A stretch of DNA of 64,000 bases from Thalassobellus sediminis (GCF_044386045.1 NZ_JBISCD010000040.1:2046001-2110000), one strand, 5' to 3'. Positions 1 to 8,631 are shown, numbered from the stretch's first letter. The notes: generated by a model not told the origin, from the sequence alone. Numbers and translations are program-made.

Positions 1-840
1 CTTATTGAAATGGACGATGTATTTACTGAGGTTGATACATTACAAGAAAATTTAGATGCAGATCCTGTTAGATTAGAAGTTGTAGATGCAAAACTAAAAG
101 TACTTCATAATTTAATGCAAAAGCATGTAGCAGCAAATGTTTCAGAATTAATAATAATAAAAGAAGCTTTAGGCGAAAAAGTATCAGTTACTGAGAATTT
201 AGATGGTACTATTAAAGAGAAAGAAGAAGAAATAAAAGGAAAGGAAACCGTTTTAAATAAAATAGCTAAAACAATTCATAAAAACAGACAAGAAGTTATT
301 CCTCAATTAAAACAACAATTAGAAAGTGTTTTAGCAAGTTTAGGAATGCCAAATGCGCAGTTTAAAATAGACATTGTTCTTGGTGATAATTTTTTAACCA
401 ACGGAAAAGATGATTTATCCTTTTTGTTTTCTGCTAATAAAGGCGGACATTTTAACGAACTAAAAAAAGCAGCATCTGGAGGAGAATTATCAAGAATTAT
501 GTTAGCTATTAAATCGATGCTTTCAAATTATATACAACTCCCAACCATTATGTTTGATGAGATTGATACAGGAGTTTCAGGAGAAATATCAAATAAAATG
601 GGTGATATTATGTTGCATATGAGTAAAACGATGCAGGTATTTTCTATTACTCATTTGCCTCAAATTGCAGCCAAAGGGCATTCGCATTTTAAAGTGTATA
701 AAGAAGATGTTAATGAGATCACTCAAACTAATTTAGTGAAGTTAAATCACGATGAACGTATTGTAGAAATTGCTCAAATGTTAGGAGGTTTAGATGCATC
801 TTCATCAGCTATTGCTCACGCTAAAGAACTACTGAATTGA
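1..840 (+). CDS. recN: DNA repair ATPase RecN, C-terminal part
   Basis: C-terminal part of RecN, an SMC-like cytoplasmic ATPase that acts at DNA double-strand breaks. The frame is open to the left edge, so the start lies outside the window. Visible are a charged helical stretch that should be the returning coiled-coil arm, then the ATPase lobe with the signature ASGGELSRIM, the Walker B segment IMFDEIDTGVSG and the segment SITHLPQIAAKGHSHF. All expected end motifs are present and the gene closes with TGA. It is about 110 bases upstream of fabI, which has its own promoter-like box. The identification from family motifs is firm; only the N-terminal half cannot be judged. Confidence 0.95.
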   Translation, partial: LIEMDDVFTEVDTLQENLDADPVRLEVVDAKLKVLHNLMQKHVAANVSELIIIKEALGEKVSVTENLDGTIKEKEEEIKGKETVLNKIAKTIHKNRQEVIPQLKQQLESVLASLGMPNAQFKIDIVLGDNFLTNGKDDLSFLFSANKGGHFNELKKAASGGELSRIMLAIKSMLSNYIQLPTIMFDEIDTGVSGEISNKMGDIMLHMSKTMQVFSITHLPQIAAKGHSHFKVYKEDVNEITQTNLVKLNHDERIVEIAQMLGGLDASSSAIAHAKELLN

Positions 841-879
841 AAAAAAATAAAACTTAAAAATTATAAGTTAAAAGTTTAG

Positions 880-887
880 TACTTTTG
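880..887 (+). promoter_or_regulatory. -7 promoter box of fabI
   Basis: TACTTTTG matches the Bacteroidota -7 consensus TAnnTTTG. It lies about 60 bases before the fabI ATG in the gap after recN. No clear TTTG -33 box is seen at the right distance, so the call rests on one box. Confidence 0.5.
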
Positions 888-948
888 CCCTCAATATTAG
901 AATTGAGTTTTTTAATTAATCAACTAAGAAAGATATAAAATAACCAAT

Positions 949-1767
949 ATGTCATATAATTTATTAAAAGGAAAAAGAGGAATCATTTTTGGAGCATTAG
1001 ATTCAAATTCAATTGCTTGGAAAACAGCAGAACGTGTTCATGAAGAAGGCGGACAGTTTGTATTAACAAATGCACCTGTAGCAATGAGAATGGGACAAAT
1101 TAATGAGTTAGCAGAAAAAACAGGTTCTCAAGTTATTCCTGCTGATGCGACTTCTTTAGAAGATTTACAAAATCTAGTCGATAAATCTCAGGAGATTTTA
1201 GGTGGTAAAATTGACTTTGTATTACATTCAATTGGAATGTCTATAAATGTTAGAAAAGGAAAGCACTATACAGATCAGAATTATGACTGGACACAAAAAG
1301 GAACCGATGTTTCTGCTATGTCTTTTCATAAATTGATGCAAACTTTATATAAGTCTGATGCCATGAATGAGTGGGGAAGTATAGTTGCTTTAACATATAT
1401 GGCAGCACAACGTGTATTTCCTGATTATAATGATATGGCAGATAATAAAGCGTATTTAGAAAGTATTGCTCGTAGCTTTGGGTATTTCTTTGGACGCGAT
1501 AAAAATGTACGTGTAAATACTATTTCGCAGTCACCAACACCAACTACAGCCGGTAGTGGCGTAAAAGGTTTCGATGGTTTTATTGCTTACGCAGATAAAA
1601 TGTCACCACTTGGAAACGCAACAGCTTTAGATTGTGCAAATTACACAGTTTCATTATTTAGCGATTTAACAAAACGTGTTACATTACAAAACTTATTCCA
1701 TGATGGAGGTTTTAGTAACATGGGGGTTAGTGATGCTGTAATGAGTACTTTTATGGGAGAAGAATAA
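949..1767 (+). CDS. fabI: Enoyl-ACP reductase (NADH) FabI
   Basis: FabI reduces enoyl-acyl carrier protein with NADH in the last step of each fatty acid elongation round, in the cytoplasm. The 272-residue length fits the family. Seen are the FabI-type cofactor loop GALDSNSIAW near residue 16, the divergent short-chain dehydrogenase segment HSIGM, and the catalytic set Tyr150 (TYMAA), Tyr160 and Lys167, in which Tyr160 and Lys167 have the FabI spacing Y-x6-K. The C-terminal part GFSNMG closes the cofactor pocket. It is transcribed alone: a promoter-like box lies upstream and a strong hairpin terminator follows at 1791-1817. Identification is firm. Confidence 0.96.
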   Translation: MSYNLLKGKRGIIFGALDSNSIAWKTAERVHEEGGQFVLTNAPVAMRMGQINELAEKTGSQVIPADATSLEDLQNLVDKSQEILGGKIDFVLHSIGMSINVRKGKHYTDQNYDWTQKGTDVSAMSFHKLMQTLYKSDAMNEWGSIVALTYMAAQRVFPDYNDMADNKAYLESIARSFGYFFGRDKNVRVNTISQSPTPTTAGSGVKGFDGFIAYADKMSPLGNATALDCANYTVSLFSDLTKRVTLQNLFHDGGFSNMGVSDAVMSTFMGEE

Positions 1768-1790
1768 AATTCTTTAAAATATAGAAAACT

Positions 1791-1817
1791 AGCCACCTTT
1801 AAAACGGTGGCTTTTTT
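1791..1817 (+). terminator. Rho-independent terminator after fabI
   Basis: AGCCACC (1791-1797) pairs perfectly with GGTGGCT (1806-1812) around an 8-base loop, followed by a run of T. It lies 24 bases after the fabI stop. Confidence 0.9.
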
Positions 1818-1819
1818 GT

Positions 1820-1827
1820 TACATTTG
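1820..1827 (+). promoter_or_regulatory. -7 promoter box, near-leaderless
   Basis: TACATTTG matches TAnnTTTG. It ends only four bases before the ATG at 1832 and directly follows the fabI terminator, so transcription would start at or next to the start codon. Confidence 0.6.
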
Positions 1828-1831
1828 TGTT

Positions 1832-2839
1832 ATGCAATTACAATTTTCTTTTATTATTCCGGTTTATAATCGTCCAGACGAAACACAAGAACTTTTACAG
1901 AGTTTTGAAGCGTTAAAAACGAATACCGATTATGAAATTGTTATTGTAGAAGATGGGTCTTCTGTATCTTCAGAAACTATTGTAAATAGCTTTAAATCTA
2001 AATTAAATATATCGTATTTTTTTAAAGAGAATTCAGGACCTGGAGATTCTAGAAACTTTGGAATGCAAAATGCAAAAGGGAATTATTTTATCATTTTAGA
2101 TTCCGATTGTATTCTGCCAGAAAACTATTTAAGCGAAGTAGAAAAGAGTTTAAAACAAAACTATGTAGATTGTTTTGGAGGGCCAGATGCAGCTCACGAA
2201 TCGTTTACAAATCTTCAAAAAGCTATTAATTTTTCTATGACATCGTTTATTACCACAGGCGGTATTCGTGGTAATAAAAAAAGTGTTGATACTTTTCAGC
2301 CAAGAAGTTTTAATATGGGCATTTCTAAAGAAGCCTTTGAATCTTCAAAGGGATTTGGACGTATTCATCCTGGAGAAGATCCCGATTTATCTATAAGACT
2401 TTGGGATTTAGGATATAAAACAAAGTTAATTCCAGAAGCTTTTGTATATCATAAACGACGCATTTCATGGAGTAATTTTTATAAACAAGTCAATAAATTT
2501 GGTTTGGTACGCCCTATATTAAACAAATGGCACCCTACAACTAAAAAATTAACATATTGGTTTCCTTCGCTTTTTACTTTAGGTTTTATAGCGGCAATTC
2601 TATTATTTTTTCTTAATTTCAAATGGTTGTTATTAGGCTATGCATTCTATTTTTTATTAGCTTTTGTTGTAGCATTACTAACTACCAAAAGCATTATAGT
2701 TTCGTTTTTTGCTTTAATAGCTATTTGGGTTCAGTTTATAGGGTATGGCTACGGGTTTATAAAATCTACTTTTGCTATTTCAATATTAAATAAAGACCCC
2801 GAAAATTATTTTCCAAATTTGTTTTTTAAATTGAAATGA
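1832..2839 (+). CDS. Glycosyltransferase family 2, membrane-anchored
   Basis: A GT-A fold family 2 glycosyltransferase of 335 residues. The N-terminal 230 residues hold the catalytic domain, with IIPVYNRPDE near residue 9, the EDGS nucleotide-binding segment, the DSD metal-binding motif in ILDSDCILP near residue 92, and GEDPDLSIRLW near residue 185, which carries the usual ED acceptor-site residues. Two or three hydrophobic segments between about residues 248 and 315 anchor it to the inner membrane with the catalytic domain in the cytoplasm. It is first in an operon with the YbbR-like gene and coaE, with 4-base ATGA overlaps. Donor and acceptor sugars cannot be read from the sequence. Confidence 0.9.
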   Translation: MQLQFSFIIPVYNRPDETQELLQSFEALKTNTDYEIVIVEDGSSVSSETIVNSFKSKLNISYFFKENSGPGDSRNFGMQNAKGNYFIILDSDCILPENYLSEVEKSLKQNYVDCFGGPDAAHESFTNLQKAINFSMTSFITTGGIRGNKKSVDTFQPRSFNMGISKEAFESSKGFGRIHPGEDPDLSIRLWDLGYKTKLIPEAFVYHKRRISWSNFYKQVNKFGLVRPILNKWHPTTKKLTYWFPSLFTLGFIAAILLFFLNFKWLLLGYAFYFLLAFVVALLTTKSIIVSFFALIAIWVQFIGYGYGFIKSTFAISILNKDPENYFPNLFFKLK

Positions 2840-3798
2840 TAAAAAAAATTAAATCAGACATACTCGCTTCAATAAAGAATAAACGAATTAATGTATTCAT
2901 TTTGTTTTTATTGTCGTCGTTTGTTATTTTAATATTTACTAAACTTTCAAAAGATTATGCCAATACTATTGTTTTTAAAATAAACGAGGTAAATGTGCCT
3001 CAAGAAAATGTTATACTAAATGACTCTAATAATGTTCTCGCAATTACATTAAAAACACACGGTTTTAAATGGTTAGATTATTATTTTTCTAAGCCTAAAA
3101 TAGAAGTTGATTTTAGTAAAGATGTTTATAAAAAAGATTCAGTTTTTATTTGGAGTAAATCAAAGGCATTTTTAAACAACACACAGTTTGATAAAAATGT
3201 AGAAATATTAAATATGTCTCCCGATACTTTAATGTTTCGTTATGATGTTAATTTGATAAAAAAAGTTCCTGTAAAGCTTAATGCAAACATTGAGTTTACA
3301 CCAGGTTATAATGTTTCAGAAGCTTATGTGATAGATCCAGATTCTGTTCAAATTATTGGTCCAAAAGTTATAGTGGCTAAAATAAGCAAGATTGAAACAG
3401 ATTCTATTTATCTGTCAGATATTAGAACAAATTTATTAGAAACTATTCCATTAAAATTACCAAATAACAATAAAGAGTTAAAGTTTACTGCTACCAATAT
3501 TGTGTTAAAGGCTTCAGTAGAAAAGTTTACAGAAGGCACATTAAAAATACCCGTGAATGTTATAAATGTTCCTGCTAATATGAATTTGAAGTTTTTCCCA
3601 AAAGAAGTAAACGTCTCTTATTCGGTAAGTTTAAGTAATTTTAATGCTATTAATACTACCAGTTTTAAGGTTGTGTGCGATTATAATAAATTGTCAAACA
3701 GTCAGTCTGTATTAATCCCAGAGTTAGTTAAGAAACCAAGGCTTATTAAAAACGTAAAAATTAACCAAAAACACATTGAATTTATAATAACAGAATGA
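2836..3798 (+). CDS. YbbR/CdaR-like domain protein
   Basis: A 320-residue protein with one membrane segment near residues 19-37 (VFILFLLSSFVILIF) and a beta-rich extracytoplasmic part. It resembles YbbR-repeat proteins, seen from the repeated strand pattern with VPVKLN near residue 147, the VDPDSVQIIGP-like segment (here VIDPDSVQIIGPK) near residue 167, and a second repeat KIPVNVINVP. In Firmicutes, CdaR of this family regulates the diadenylate cyclase; in Bacteroidota this arrangement next to coaE is common but no cyclase is beside it here, so that role is not shown. It overlaps its neighbours by four bases on both sides, implying translational coupling. Confidence 0.8.
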   Translation: MIKKIKSDILASIKNKRINVFILFLLSSFVILIFTKLSKDYANTIVFKINEVNVPQENVILNDSNNVLAITLKTHGFKWLDYYFSKPKIEVDFSKDVYKKDSVFIWSKSKAFLNNTQFDKNVEILNMSPDTLMFRYDVNLIKKVPVKLNANIEFTPGYNVSEAYVIDPDSVQIIGPKVIVAKISKIETDSIYLSDIRTNLLETIPLKLPNNNKELKFTATNIVLKASVEKFTEGTLKIPVNVINVPANMNLKFFPKEVNVSYSVSLSNFNAINTTSFKVVCDYNKLSNSQSVLIPELVKKPRLIKNVKINQKHIEFIITE

Positions 3799-4379
3799 TT
3801 ATAGTAGGATTAACAGGAGGTATAGGAAGTGGAAAAACTACAGTGGCTAAAGAGTTTGAGCAACTAGGGATTCCTGTTTATATAGCCGATGAACAGGCTA
3901 AAAAACTCATGGGAAGGTCTAAAATAATTAAAAGAAAACTCATGCAGTTGTTTGGTGTCGATGCTTATATTAATGATGCGCTAAACAAACTTTTTATAGC
4001 TAATATTATTTTTAATGATAAGACCTATTTGCAAAAAATGAATGCCATTATTCATCCTAGAGTAGCAAAACATTTTCAAAAATGGGTAGCAAAGCAAGAA
4101 GCACCATATGTTATAAAAGAAGTGGCTATTCTTTTTGAAAATGAAGGTTATAAACAATGCGATTTTGTAATAACGGTTACAGCTCCAATAGATTTAAGAA
4201 TTAAGCGTTTACTAAAGCGTGATAACACTACTGAAGCTAAAATTGAAGCCATTATGAATAATCAATTGACAGATGAAGAAAAGATAAAACGTTCTCATTT
4301 TGTTATTGAAAATATCTCCCTTGATAGCACTAAAGAACAAGTGATTAAAGTGCACAATAAGATTCTTAAAAGTTTGTAA
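3795..4379 (+). CDS. coaE: Dephospho-CoA kinase
   Basis: CoaE phosphorylates the 3' hydroxyl of dephospho-CoA with ATP, the last step of coenzyme A synthesis. The 194-residue length fits. The P-loop GLTGGIGSGKTT lies at residues 5-16, followed by the substrate lid segment with ADEQAKKLM in the usual place of DADxxAR, the segment IIHPRVAKHF near residue 88, and the LLFE-type motif ILFENEGY. The TAP-like VTAPIDLRIKRLLKRD segment carries the base-binding arginines. It is the last gene of the glycosyltransferase-YbbR-coaE operon and overlaps the gene before it by four bases. Firm identification. Confidence 0.95.
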   Translation: MIIVGLTGGIGSGKTTVAKEFEQLGIPVYIADEQAKKLMGRSKIIKRKLMQLFGVDAYINDALNKLFIANIIFNDKTYLQKMNAIIHPRVAKHFQKWVAKQEAPYVIKEVAILFENEGYKQCDFVITVTAPIDLRIKRLLKRDNTTEAKIEAIMNNQLTDEEKIKRSHFVIENISLDSTKEQVIKVHNKILKSL

Positions 4380-4447
4380 TAAATAACCAATTTTAACATT
4401 TCTGTTAATGTAAGGTTAAAACGTAAGTAGGCTAAATGTTAAAATGT

Positions 4448-4455
4448 TAATTTTG
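4448..4455 (+). promoter_or_regulatory. -7 promoter box, near-leaderless
   Basis: TAATTTTG matches TAnnTTTG and ends four bases before the ATG of the sensor kinase at 4460. The -33 side is not clear. Confidence 0.5.
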
Positions 4456-4459
4456 AGCA

Positions 4460-6037
4460 ATGAGCAAAAGAATTTTTTTCCTATTAGTAGTATTAATGAG
4501 TTTATCTCTTATAGGGATAATATCAATTCAAGCTTATTATATTGGAGATTCTGTAGTAAACCAAAAAGAACGCTTTAAAGATAATGTCAAAAAAACGTTA
4601 AGTTATGTTTCTAATAAGTTAGAGGATGATGAGTTAGACAGATATTTAGAAGGTTACCAGAGTTTAGATCCTGAAGAAAAAGAAGATTCAACTGCGGTTT
4701 CTCAATTATTTATTTATCAGAGAAATAAGAATACTAATGAAACTGTTATTTATTCTCAAAGTATTTTTGAAGAAAACTTTAAATTATCATCTTCAATATT
4801 AGAAGCAGGATTTGATACTGATACATTAAATATTAAAAAATTCACAGGTAATTCTAAGTTTGAAAAATTCAAGAATCCAGATTTCGAAGACAAAGATTTT
4901 AAGCAGAGTGCAATATCGAGAATTATTAATAGTGGTCCATTATTAGAAGAACAGGCAAGATATTTAAAGAAAAGCTTTAAACAAATTTTGAAATCAGAAC
5001 TAATTTATAGAAGAATTTCTGAAGATGAAATAAAAGCTTTGCTATCAAAGAAGTTAAAAGAGAATAACATAGACATCCCTTATGAATTTGCTATTTATAG
5101 TAACGACTTAGCAACAAAAGTGCAAAGTGAAAATTTTGAAAATGATGTAGAATCAACTTTTAGTACACCCATTTTTTATGATGAAAACAATCAAACACCA
5201 TATAAGCTTTTAGTTAATTTTCCTGGGGATAGCAGATTTATTTTATCATCTGTAATAAGAATGATTTTGCTATCAATCGTTTTTACATTAATAATAATTA
5301 TAGCTTATACGAGTTCATTGTATCAATTAATTAAGCAACGAAAAATATCTGAAATAAAAACAGATTTTATAAATAACATGACGCATGAATTTAAAACACC
5401 AATAGCTACTATAAATTTGGCTTTAGATTCAATTAAAAATCCTAAGATTATTGGTGATAAAGACAAAGTTTTGCGTTACCTTAACATGATAAAAGAGGAG
5501 AATAAACGTATGCACGCTCAAGTTGAAAACGTTTTGAGAATCTCTAAATTAGAAAAGAACGAATTAAATATTAGTAAGGATAGAGTTGAGCTTCATGACT
5601 TAGTTATTGATGCCATTACACATGTAGAGCTTATAGTAGAAGATAGACAAGGCTATATAAAAACATTTTTAGACGCAGAGAAATCATCTATTCTAGCAAA
5701 TGAAACGCATTTTACTAATGTTATAGTCAATATTTTGGATAATGCAATAAAGTATTCTCCAGAGGCACCAAAAATAGAAGTTTATACCGAAAATATTGGA
5801 AACAATGTTATATTAAAAATAAAAGATTATGGTAGCGGCATGAGTAAAGCCGCGTTAAAACGTGTGTTCGAAAAATTTTATAGAGAACATACCGGAAATA
5901 TACACAACGTAAAAGGGCACGGTCTGGGTCTTGCGTATGTGAAAAGAATTGTAGACGATCATCAAGGTCATGTGTCTGCAGAGAGTGAAAAAGATAACGG
6001 AAGTACATTTACAATTAAACTTCCAATAATAACATAA
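4460..6037 (+). CDS. Sensor histidine kinase
   Basis: A two-component sensor kinase of 525 residues. A membrane segment at about residues 5-26 and a second at about 266-288 bracket a periplasmic sensor region of roughly 240 residues with no domain I recognise. The cytoplasmic part has the H-box MTHEFKTPIA with phosphoacceptor His309, the N-box NILDNAIKYSPEAP, the G1 box DYGSGM and the G2 box GHGLGLAYV. The response regulator follows two bases after the stop, so the two are a cognate pair. The arrangement and the regulator sequence recall the RprX/RprY pair of Bacteroides, but the signal is unknown. Upstream lies a promoter box four bases from the ATG. Confidence 0.92.
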   Translation: MSKRIFFLLVVLMSLSLIGIISIQAYYIGDSVVNQKERFKDNVKKTLSYVSNKLEDDELDRYLEGYQSLDPEEKEDSTAVSQLFIYQRNKNTNETVIYSQSIFEENFKLSSSILEAGFDTDTLNIKKFTGNSKFEKFKNPDFEDKDFKQSAISRIINSGPLLEEQARYLKKSFKQILKSELIYRRISEDEIKALLSKKLKENNIDIPYEFAIYSNDLATKVQSENFENDVESTFSTPIFYDENNQTPYKLLVNFPGDSRFILSSVIRMILLSIVFTLIIIIAYTSSLYQLIKQRKISEIKTDFINNMTHEFKTPIATINLALDSIKNPKIIGDKDKVLRYLNMIKEENKRMHAQVENVLRISKLEKNELNISKDRVELHDLVIDAITHVELIVEDRQGYIKTFLDAEKSSILANETHFTNVIVNILDNAIKYSPEAPKIEVYTENIGNNVILKIKDYGSGMSKAALKRVFEKFYREHTGNIHNVKGHGLGLAYVKRIVDDHQGHVSAESEKDNGSTFTIKLPIIT

Positions 6038-6039
6038 CT

Positions 6040-6741
6040 ATGGAAGCACAAAACAAGAAAATTTTATTAGTTGAAGACGATCCTAACTTCGGAACGGTTC
6101 TTAAAGATTATTTAATGATGAATGATTATGACGTTGTTCATGCCAAAAATGGGATGGAAGGATTTGAAAAGTTTAAAAAAGACGATTTCGATTTATGTAT
6201 TCTTGATGTTATGATGCCTTATAAAGATGGGTTTACATTGGCTAAGGAAATCCGTGAAAAAAATACCGATGTGCCTATTGTGTTTTTAACAGCCAAAACC
6301 ATGAAAGAAGATGTTTTAAAAGGCTATAAAGTTGGTGCAGACGATTATTTAAATAAGCCATTTGATAGTGAAGTACTATTAATGAAAATAAAAGCTATTA
6401 TACAGCGTAAGGCAACAGAAACAATATCTGATAGTAAACAGTTTGAATTTAAAATTGGACGTTTCGATTTAAATTCTAAATTACGTTTCTTAAAATTTGA
6501 TGGAGGAGATCCTGTTAAATTGTCGCCAAAAGAAAATGAATTATTACGTTTATTAGCGTTGCATGAAAACGATTTAATGCCACGAGAATTGGCTTTAACT
6601 AAAATATGGAGAGACGATAATTACTTCACCTCTCGTAGTATGGATGTTTATATTGCTAAATTACGTAAGTACTTAAAATTAGACGAAAAAGTAGAAATAC
6701 TTAATATACATGGTGAAGGTTTTAGATTGGTAGTTAACTAA
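6040..6741 (+). CDS. OmpR-family response regulator
   Basis: A DNA-binding response regulator of 233 residues, partner of the kinase just upstream. The receiver domain has the acidic pair EDD at residues 12-14, the phosphoacceptor Asp56 in ILDVMMP, Thr/Ala in FLTAKT and the conserved lysine in LNKPFD. The C-terminal winged-helix domain (about residues 135-233) has the usual LSPKENELLRLLA and the recognition segment SRSMDVYIAKLRKYL. It resembles RprY-type regulators of Bacteroidota. The kinase-regulator pair ends at a strong terminator at 6763-6791. Target genes cannot be read from the sequence. Confidence 0.94.
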   Translation: MEAQNKKILLVEDDPNFGTVLKDYLMMNDYDVVHAKNGMEGFEKFKKDDFDLCILDVMMPYKDGFTLAKEIREKNTDVPIVFLTAKTMKEDVLKGYKVGADDYLNKPFDSEVLLMKIKAIIQRKATETISDSKQFEFKIGRFDLNSKLRFLKFDGGDPVKLSPKENELLRLLALHENDLMPRELALTKIWRDDNYFTSRSMDVYIAKLRKYLKLDEKVEILNIHGEGFRLVVN

Positions 6742-6762
6742 TAATCTTAGTATTTAAAGACA

Positions 6763-6791
6763 AAAAAAATCCAGCTTTTGCTGGATTTTTT
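6763..6791 (+). terminator. Terminator after response regulator
   Basis: AAAAATCCAGC pairs with GCTGGATTTTT around a TTTT loop. The A-run and T-run on opposite sides allow it to work in both directions. It marks the left border of the core region before the island. Confidence 0.92.
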
Positions 6792-7084
6792 ATGCCTATA
6801 AATTAATTTAAAAATTTAGGTTGTTTCGTTTAACGCTTTAGTGTATGAGTAGTAGCGGGTTGATTCTCACAAACCTTTCGTTTTTGCACTGACCTTTCTT
6901 TATGTTTATACTTTCGTGTAATCACTTAAACCGCTATTACTTATACACATTGTTAGCTACTGCCTTAATTTCTTAAATTAGAGACTCTAACTCTTAATTA
7001 GACGACTATTCGCATTAATCTTATTTCATAATCTAAAAAAGGGTAGACAATTTAAGTTCATATAGTTAATGTAAAACCGTTAAA
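6792..7084. other. Gene-free stretch with hairpin element
   Basis: The gap between the response regulator terminator and the first island gene holds the hairpin element at 6827-6964. The remaining 120 bases are AT-rich with a short palindrome TTAGAGACTCTAA near 6977. I see no gene or RNA in it. Confidence 0.6.
6827..6964. repeat. Hairpin element E1 (cassette border, left)
   Basis: An imperfect inverted repeat of about 138 bases. The left arm (GTTTAACG, then GTGTATGAGTAGTAGCGG) pairs with the right arm, whose complement reads AACAATGTGTATAAGTAATAGCGG. The outer right core GTTAGCTAC (6952-6960) is the exact complement of the core GTAGCTAAC at 10772-10780 at the far end of the island. The same arm sequences occur in elements E3-E7 near the right end of the window. 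Confidence 0.8.
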
Positions 7085-7390
7085 TTAATGATCAAAATGT
7101 AAAATATTCAGAACTTCATAGTTTGATATGGTAAGGCTTGTTGGGTCAATCAGTTTTGTGAATTTATCCGCATCTTTATATTTCAAAAATACCTTTTGAA
7201 CACGCTCCAAATCTTCCTTGGTTTTCCAAAGGAAAATGTCCATATAGTCATTCTTTGTTTTGAGCATCTTTCTGTTTACCAAACCTTTACATTTTAAACA
7301 AAAGTCCATATCAAATTTATCCGAGGTCAATAGAAGTTTTTCTTGAGTTACGCTCTCTGCAGTTTTGTAACTTGTTATTTCTATAATTAT
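7085..7390 (-). CDS. Dimeric alpha/beta barrel (ABM-like) protein, no normal start
   Basis: A small protein resembling the antibiotic biosynthesis monooxygenase-like ferredoxin-fold family, seen in the segments LVNRKML, YMDIFLW, KFTKLIDPTS and the closing strand NYEVLNI. The first usual start codon is TTG at 7330, which would cut off the first strand and helix (81 residues). The frame stays open upstream to a TAA near 7417, and the extra residues (IIIEITSYKTAESVTQ) look like the missing first strand and helix, but only ATA or ATT codons could start it. Either a rare start is used or the ATG was lost and the gene is decaying. It lies behind the terminator of the FAD oxidoreductase, at the edge of the island. 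Confidence 0.55.
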   Translation of the reverse strand: MIIEITSYKTAESVTQEKLLLTSDKFDMDFCLKCKGLVNRKMLKTKNDYMDIFLWKTKEDLERVQKVFLKYKDADKFTKLIDPTSLTISNYEVLNILHFDH

Positions 7391-7429
7391 ATGTGAATTA
7401 ATTTGTTTTTGTTGTTAATGTAGTCTTGA

Positions 7430-7463
7430 AAAAAATACTAGTACAAGCCCCTATTAAGGGGCT
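7430..7463 (-). terminator. Terminator after FAD oxidoreductase
   Basis: On the minus strand AGCCCC (7463-7458) pairs with GGGGCT (7451-7446) around a 6-base loop, followed within a few bases by a T-run. It lies about 20 bases beyond the stop of the gene at 7486-8487. Confidence 0.8.
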
Positions 7464-7485
7464 CACTTTAATGATTCCAAAGCAC

Positions 7486-8487
7486 TTATTCGTTTTCTTC
7501 AAGATTCAAATGCACTAGATAATTTGCCACAAATGGTCCAACCTGAGTGCCGTCGGTAGAGGCATGAGACATGTGTCCTTTTGGATCTTGTGCGTTTCCA
7601 ATCACCCACAAACCTTTCGTACTTGATTGACAGAATTCATCGGTCACGGCAAATCCATTTTCATCGACTTCACAAAGATTGTTCGTCAAGTCGGAGTTAG
7701 CCTTAATTGGAGTTGCAATGAAGACCCCGTCAGTTTCAATTTTTTCTCCTGAATTTGTGGATATATAGCTTAATTCTCCGCTGGATCTAACCAATTCCTT
7801 GATCTTATCCACATGAACCTTCACGTTTGCCTTGTTGAGTATATCCATCTCCTCCTCAGAGAACTGCTGTTCTGCGATAACTGTGACATCATCTGACCAA
7901 GAAGTCAAGAAAGTGCCCAAGTGAGCCAATCTCGGTTGAATTCCAAACAAAGCGAGTTTCTTTCCACTCAGTTCGTATCCAGTGAAGCATGGACATACAT
8001 GAATATCCGTTCCCCAACCTTCCATTAGCCCTGGTATTTCCGGAAGGACATCAGCAGCCCCTGTTGCAAGAACCAGAGCTTTTGAATTTAATTCAAGGCT
8101 ATCGGAGAAAATACTAAAAGTACAGTCTTCCTTCTTTCTGATTGTTTCTACTTTCTCCTCAACGAATAGAGCTCCATACTTTTCTACTTCCTTTCTCATT
8201 TTGGCGAAGTATTCTCTGGGTTTCATTCCATCGAAGCCTAGATACTCGTGAATTTGTGCTTTTTCGGGCATTCTCTTCTTACCCCAGTCAAAAATGATTA
8301 CTTGTCTATTTGCTCTCGCTAAAAACAGTGCAGCTGACAAACCTGCTGGACCAGCTCCCACAATGACAACTTCGGTCTTTTTCGTTTCTCTTTTGTTCAT
8401 AATCTTGAATATGTTAAAGTTTACAGTTGGCAAAGACACTAGTAGGAGTGAGCCAGCTGATGACTTAATAAACTTTCTTCTTTCCAT
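7486..8487 (-). CDS. FAD-dependent oxidoreductase, TrxR-like, Tat-like signal
   Basis: A 333-residue flavoprotein related to thioredoxin reductase. It starts with RRKFIKSSAG and a hydrophobic stretch, a Tat-type signal, so the folded FAD protein may be exported. The FAD-binding GAGPAGLSAALFLARA lies near residue 44 and the C-terminal FAD motif VIGNAQDPKGHMSHAS near residue 292. Where family members have CxxC, this one has VCPCFTGYE, a CxC. The second nucleotide-binding site reads LFGIQPRLAHLG, which lacks the usual GxGxxA/G pattern, so NAD(P)H use is doubtful. It follows the reductase-cupin operon but is separated from it by a hairpin at 8515-8555. Substrate unknown. Confidence 0.85.
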   Translation of the reverse strand: MERRKFIKSSAGSLLLVSLPTVNFNIFKIMNKRETKKTEVVIVGAGPAGLSAALFLARANRQVIIFDWGKKRMPEKAQIHEYLGFDGMKPREYFAKMRKEVEKYGALFVEEKVETIRKKEDCTFSIFSDSLELNSKALVLATGAADVLPEIPGLMEGWGTDIHVCPCFTGYELSGKKLALFGIQPRLAHLGTFLTSWSDDVTVIAEQQFSEEEMDILNKANVKVHVDKIKELVRSSGELSYISTNSGEKIETDGVFIATPIKANSDLTNNLCEVDENGFAVTDEFCQSSTKGLWVIGNAQDPKGHMSHASTDGTQVGPFVANYLVHLNLEENE

Positions 8488-8514
8488 GCGATATTCTTGT
8501 TTTTAAAAATAGTC

Positions 8515-8555
8515 AAAACTCTACTAATGCAACATAGTTGCGTTAATGGAGTTTT
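8515..8555 (-). terminator. Hairpin between cupin operon and FAD gene
   Basis: A 19-base arm starting AAAACTC pairs with its near-complement (16 of 19 positions) around a 3-base loop. On the minus strand it is followed by GACTATTTTTAAAA. It may end the reductase-cupin transcript or act in the leader of the FAD gene; the sequence alone does not decide. Confidence 0.5.
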
Positions 8556-8631
8556 GTATTTCTATTGTAAATGCAGTAACTGGAAAATGTGTAACTTGAA
8601 GTCATGCTCTTTCAATCACGTTTGAAGACCA

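Noticed and set aside
6977..6989. Palindrome TTAGAGACTCTAA as an operator
   Set aside because: A single short palindrome in AT-rich DNA with no gene start next to it is not enough.
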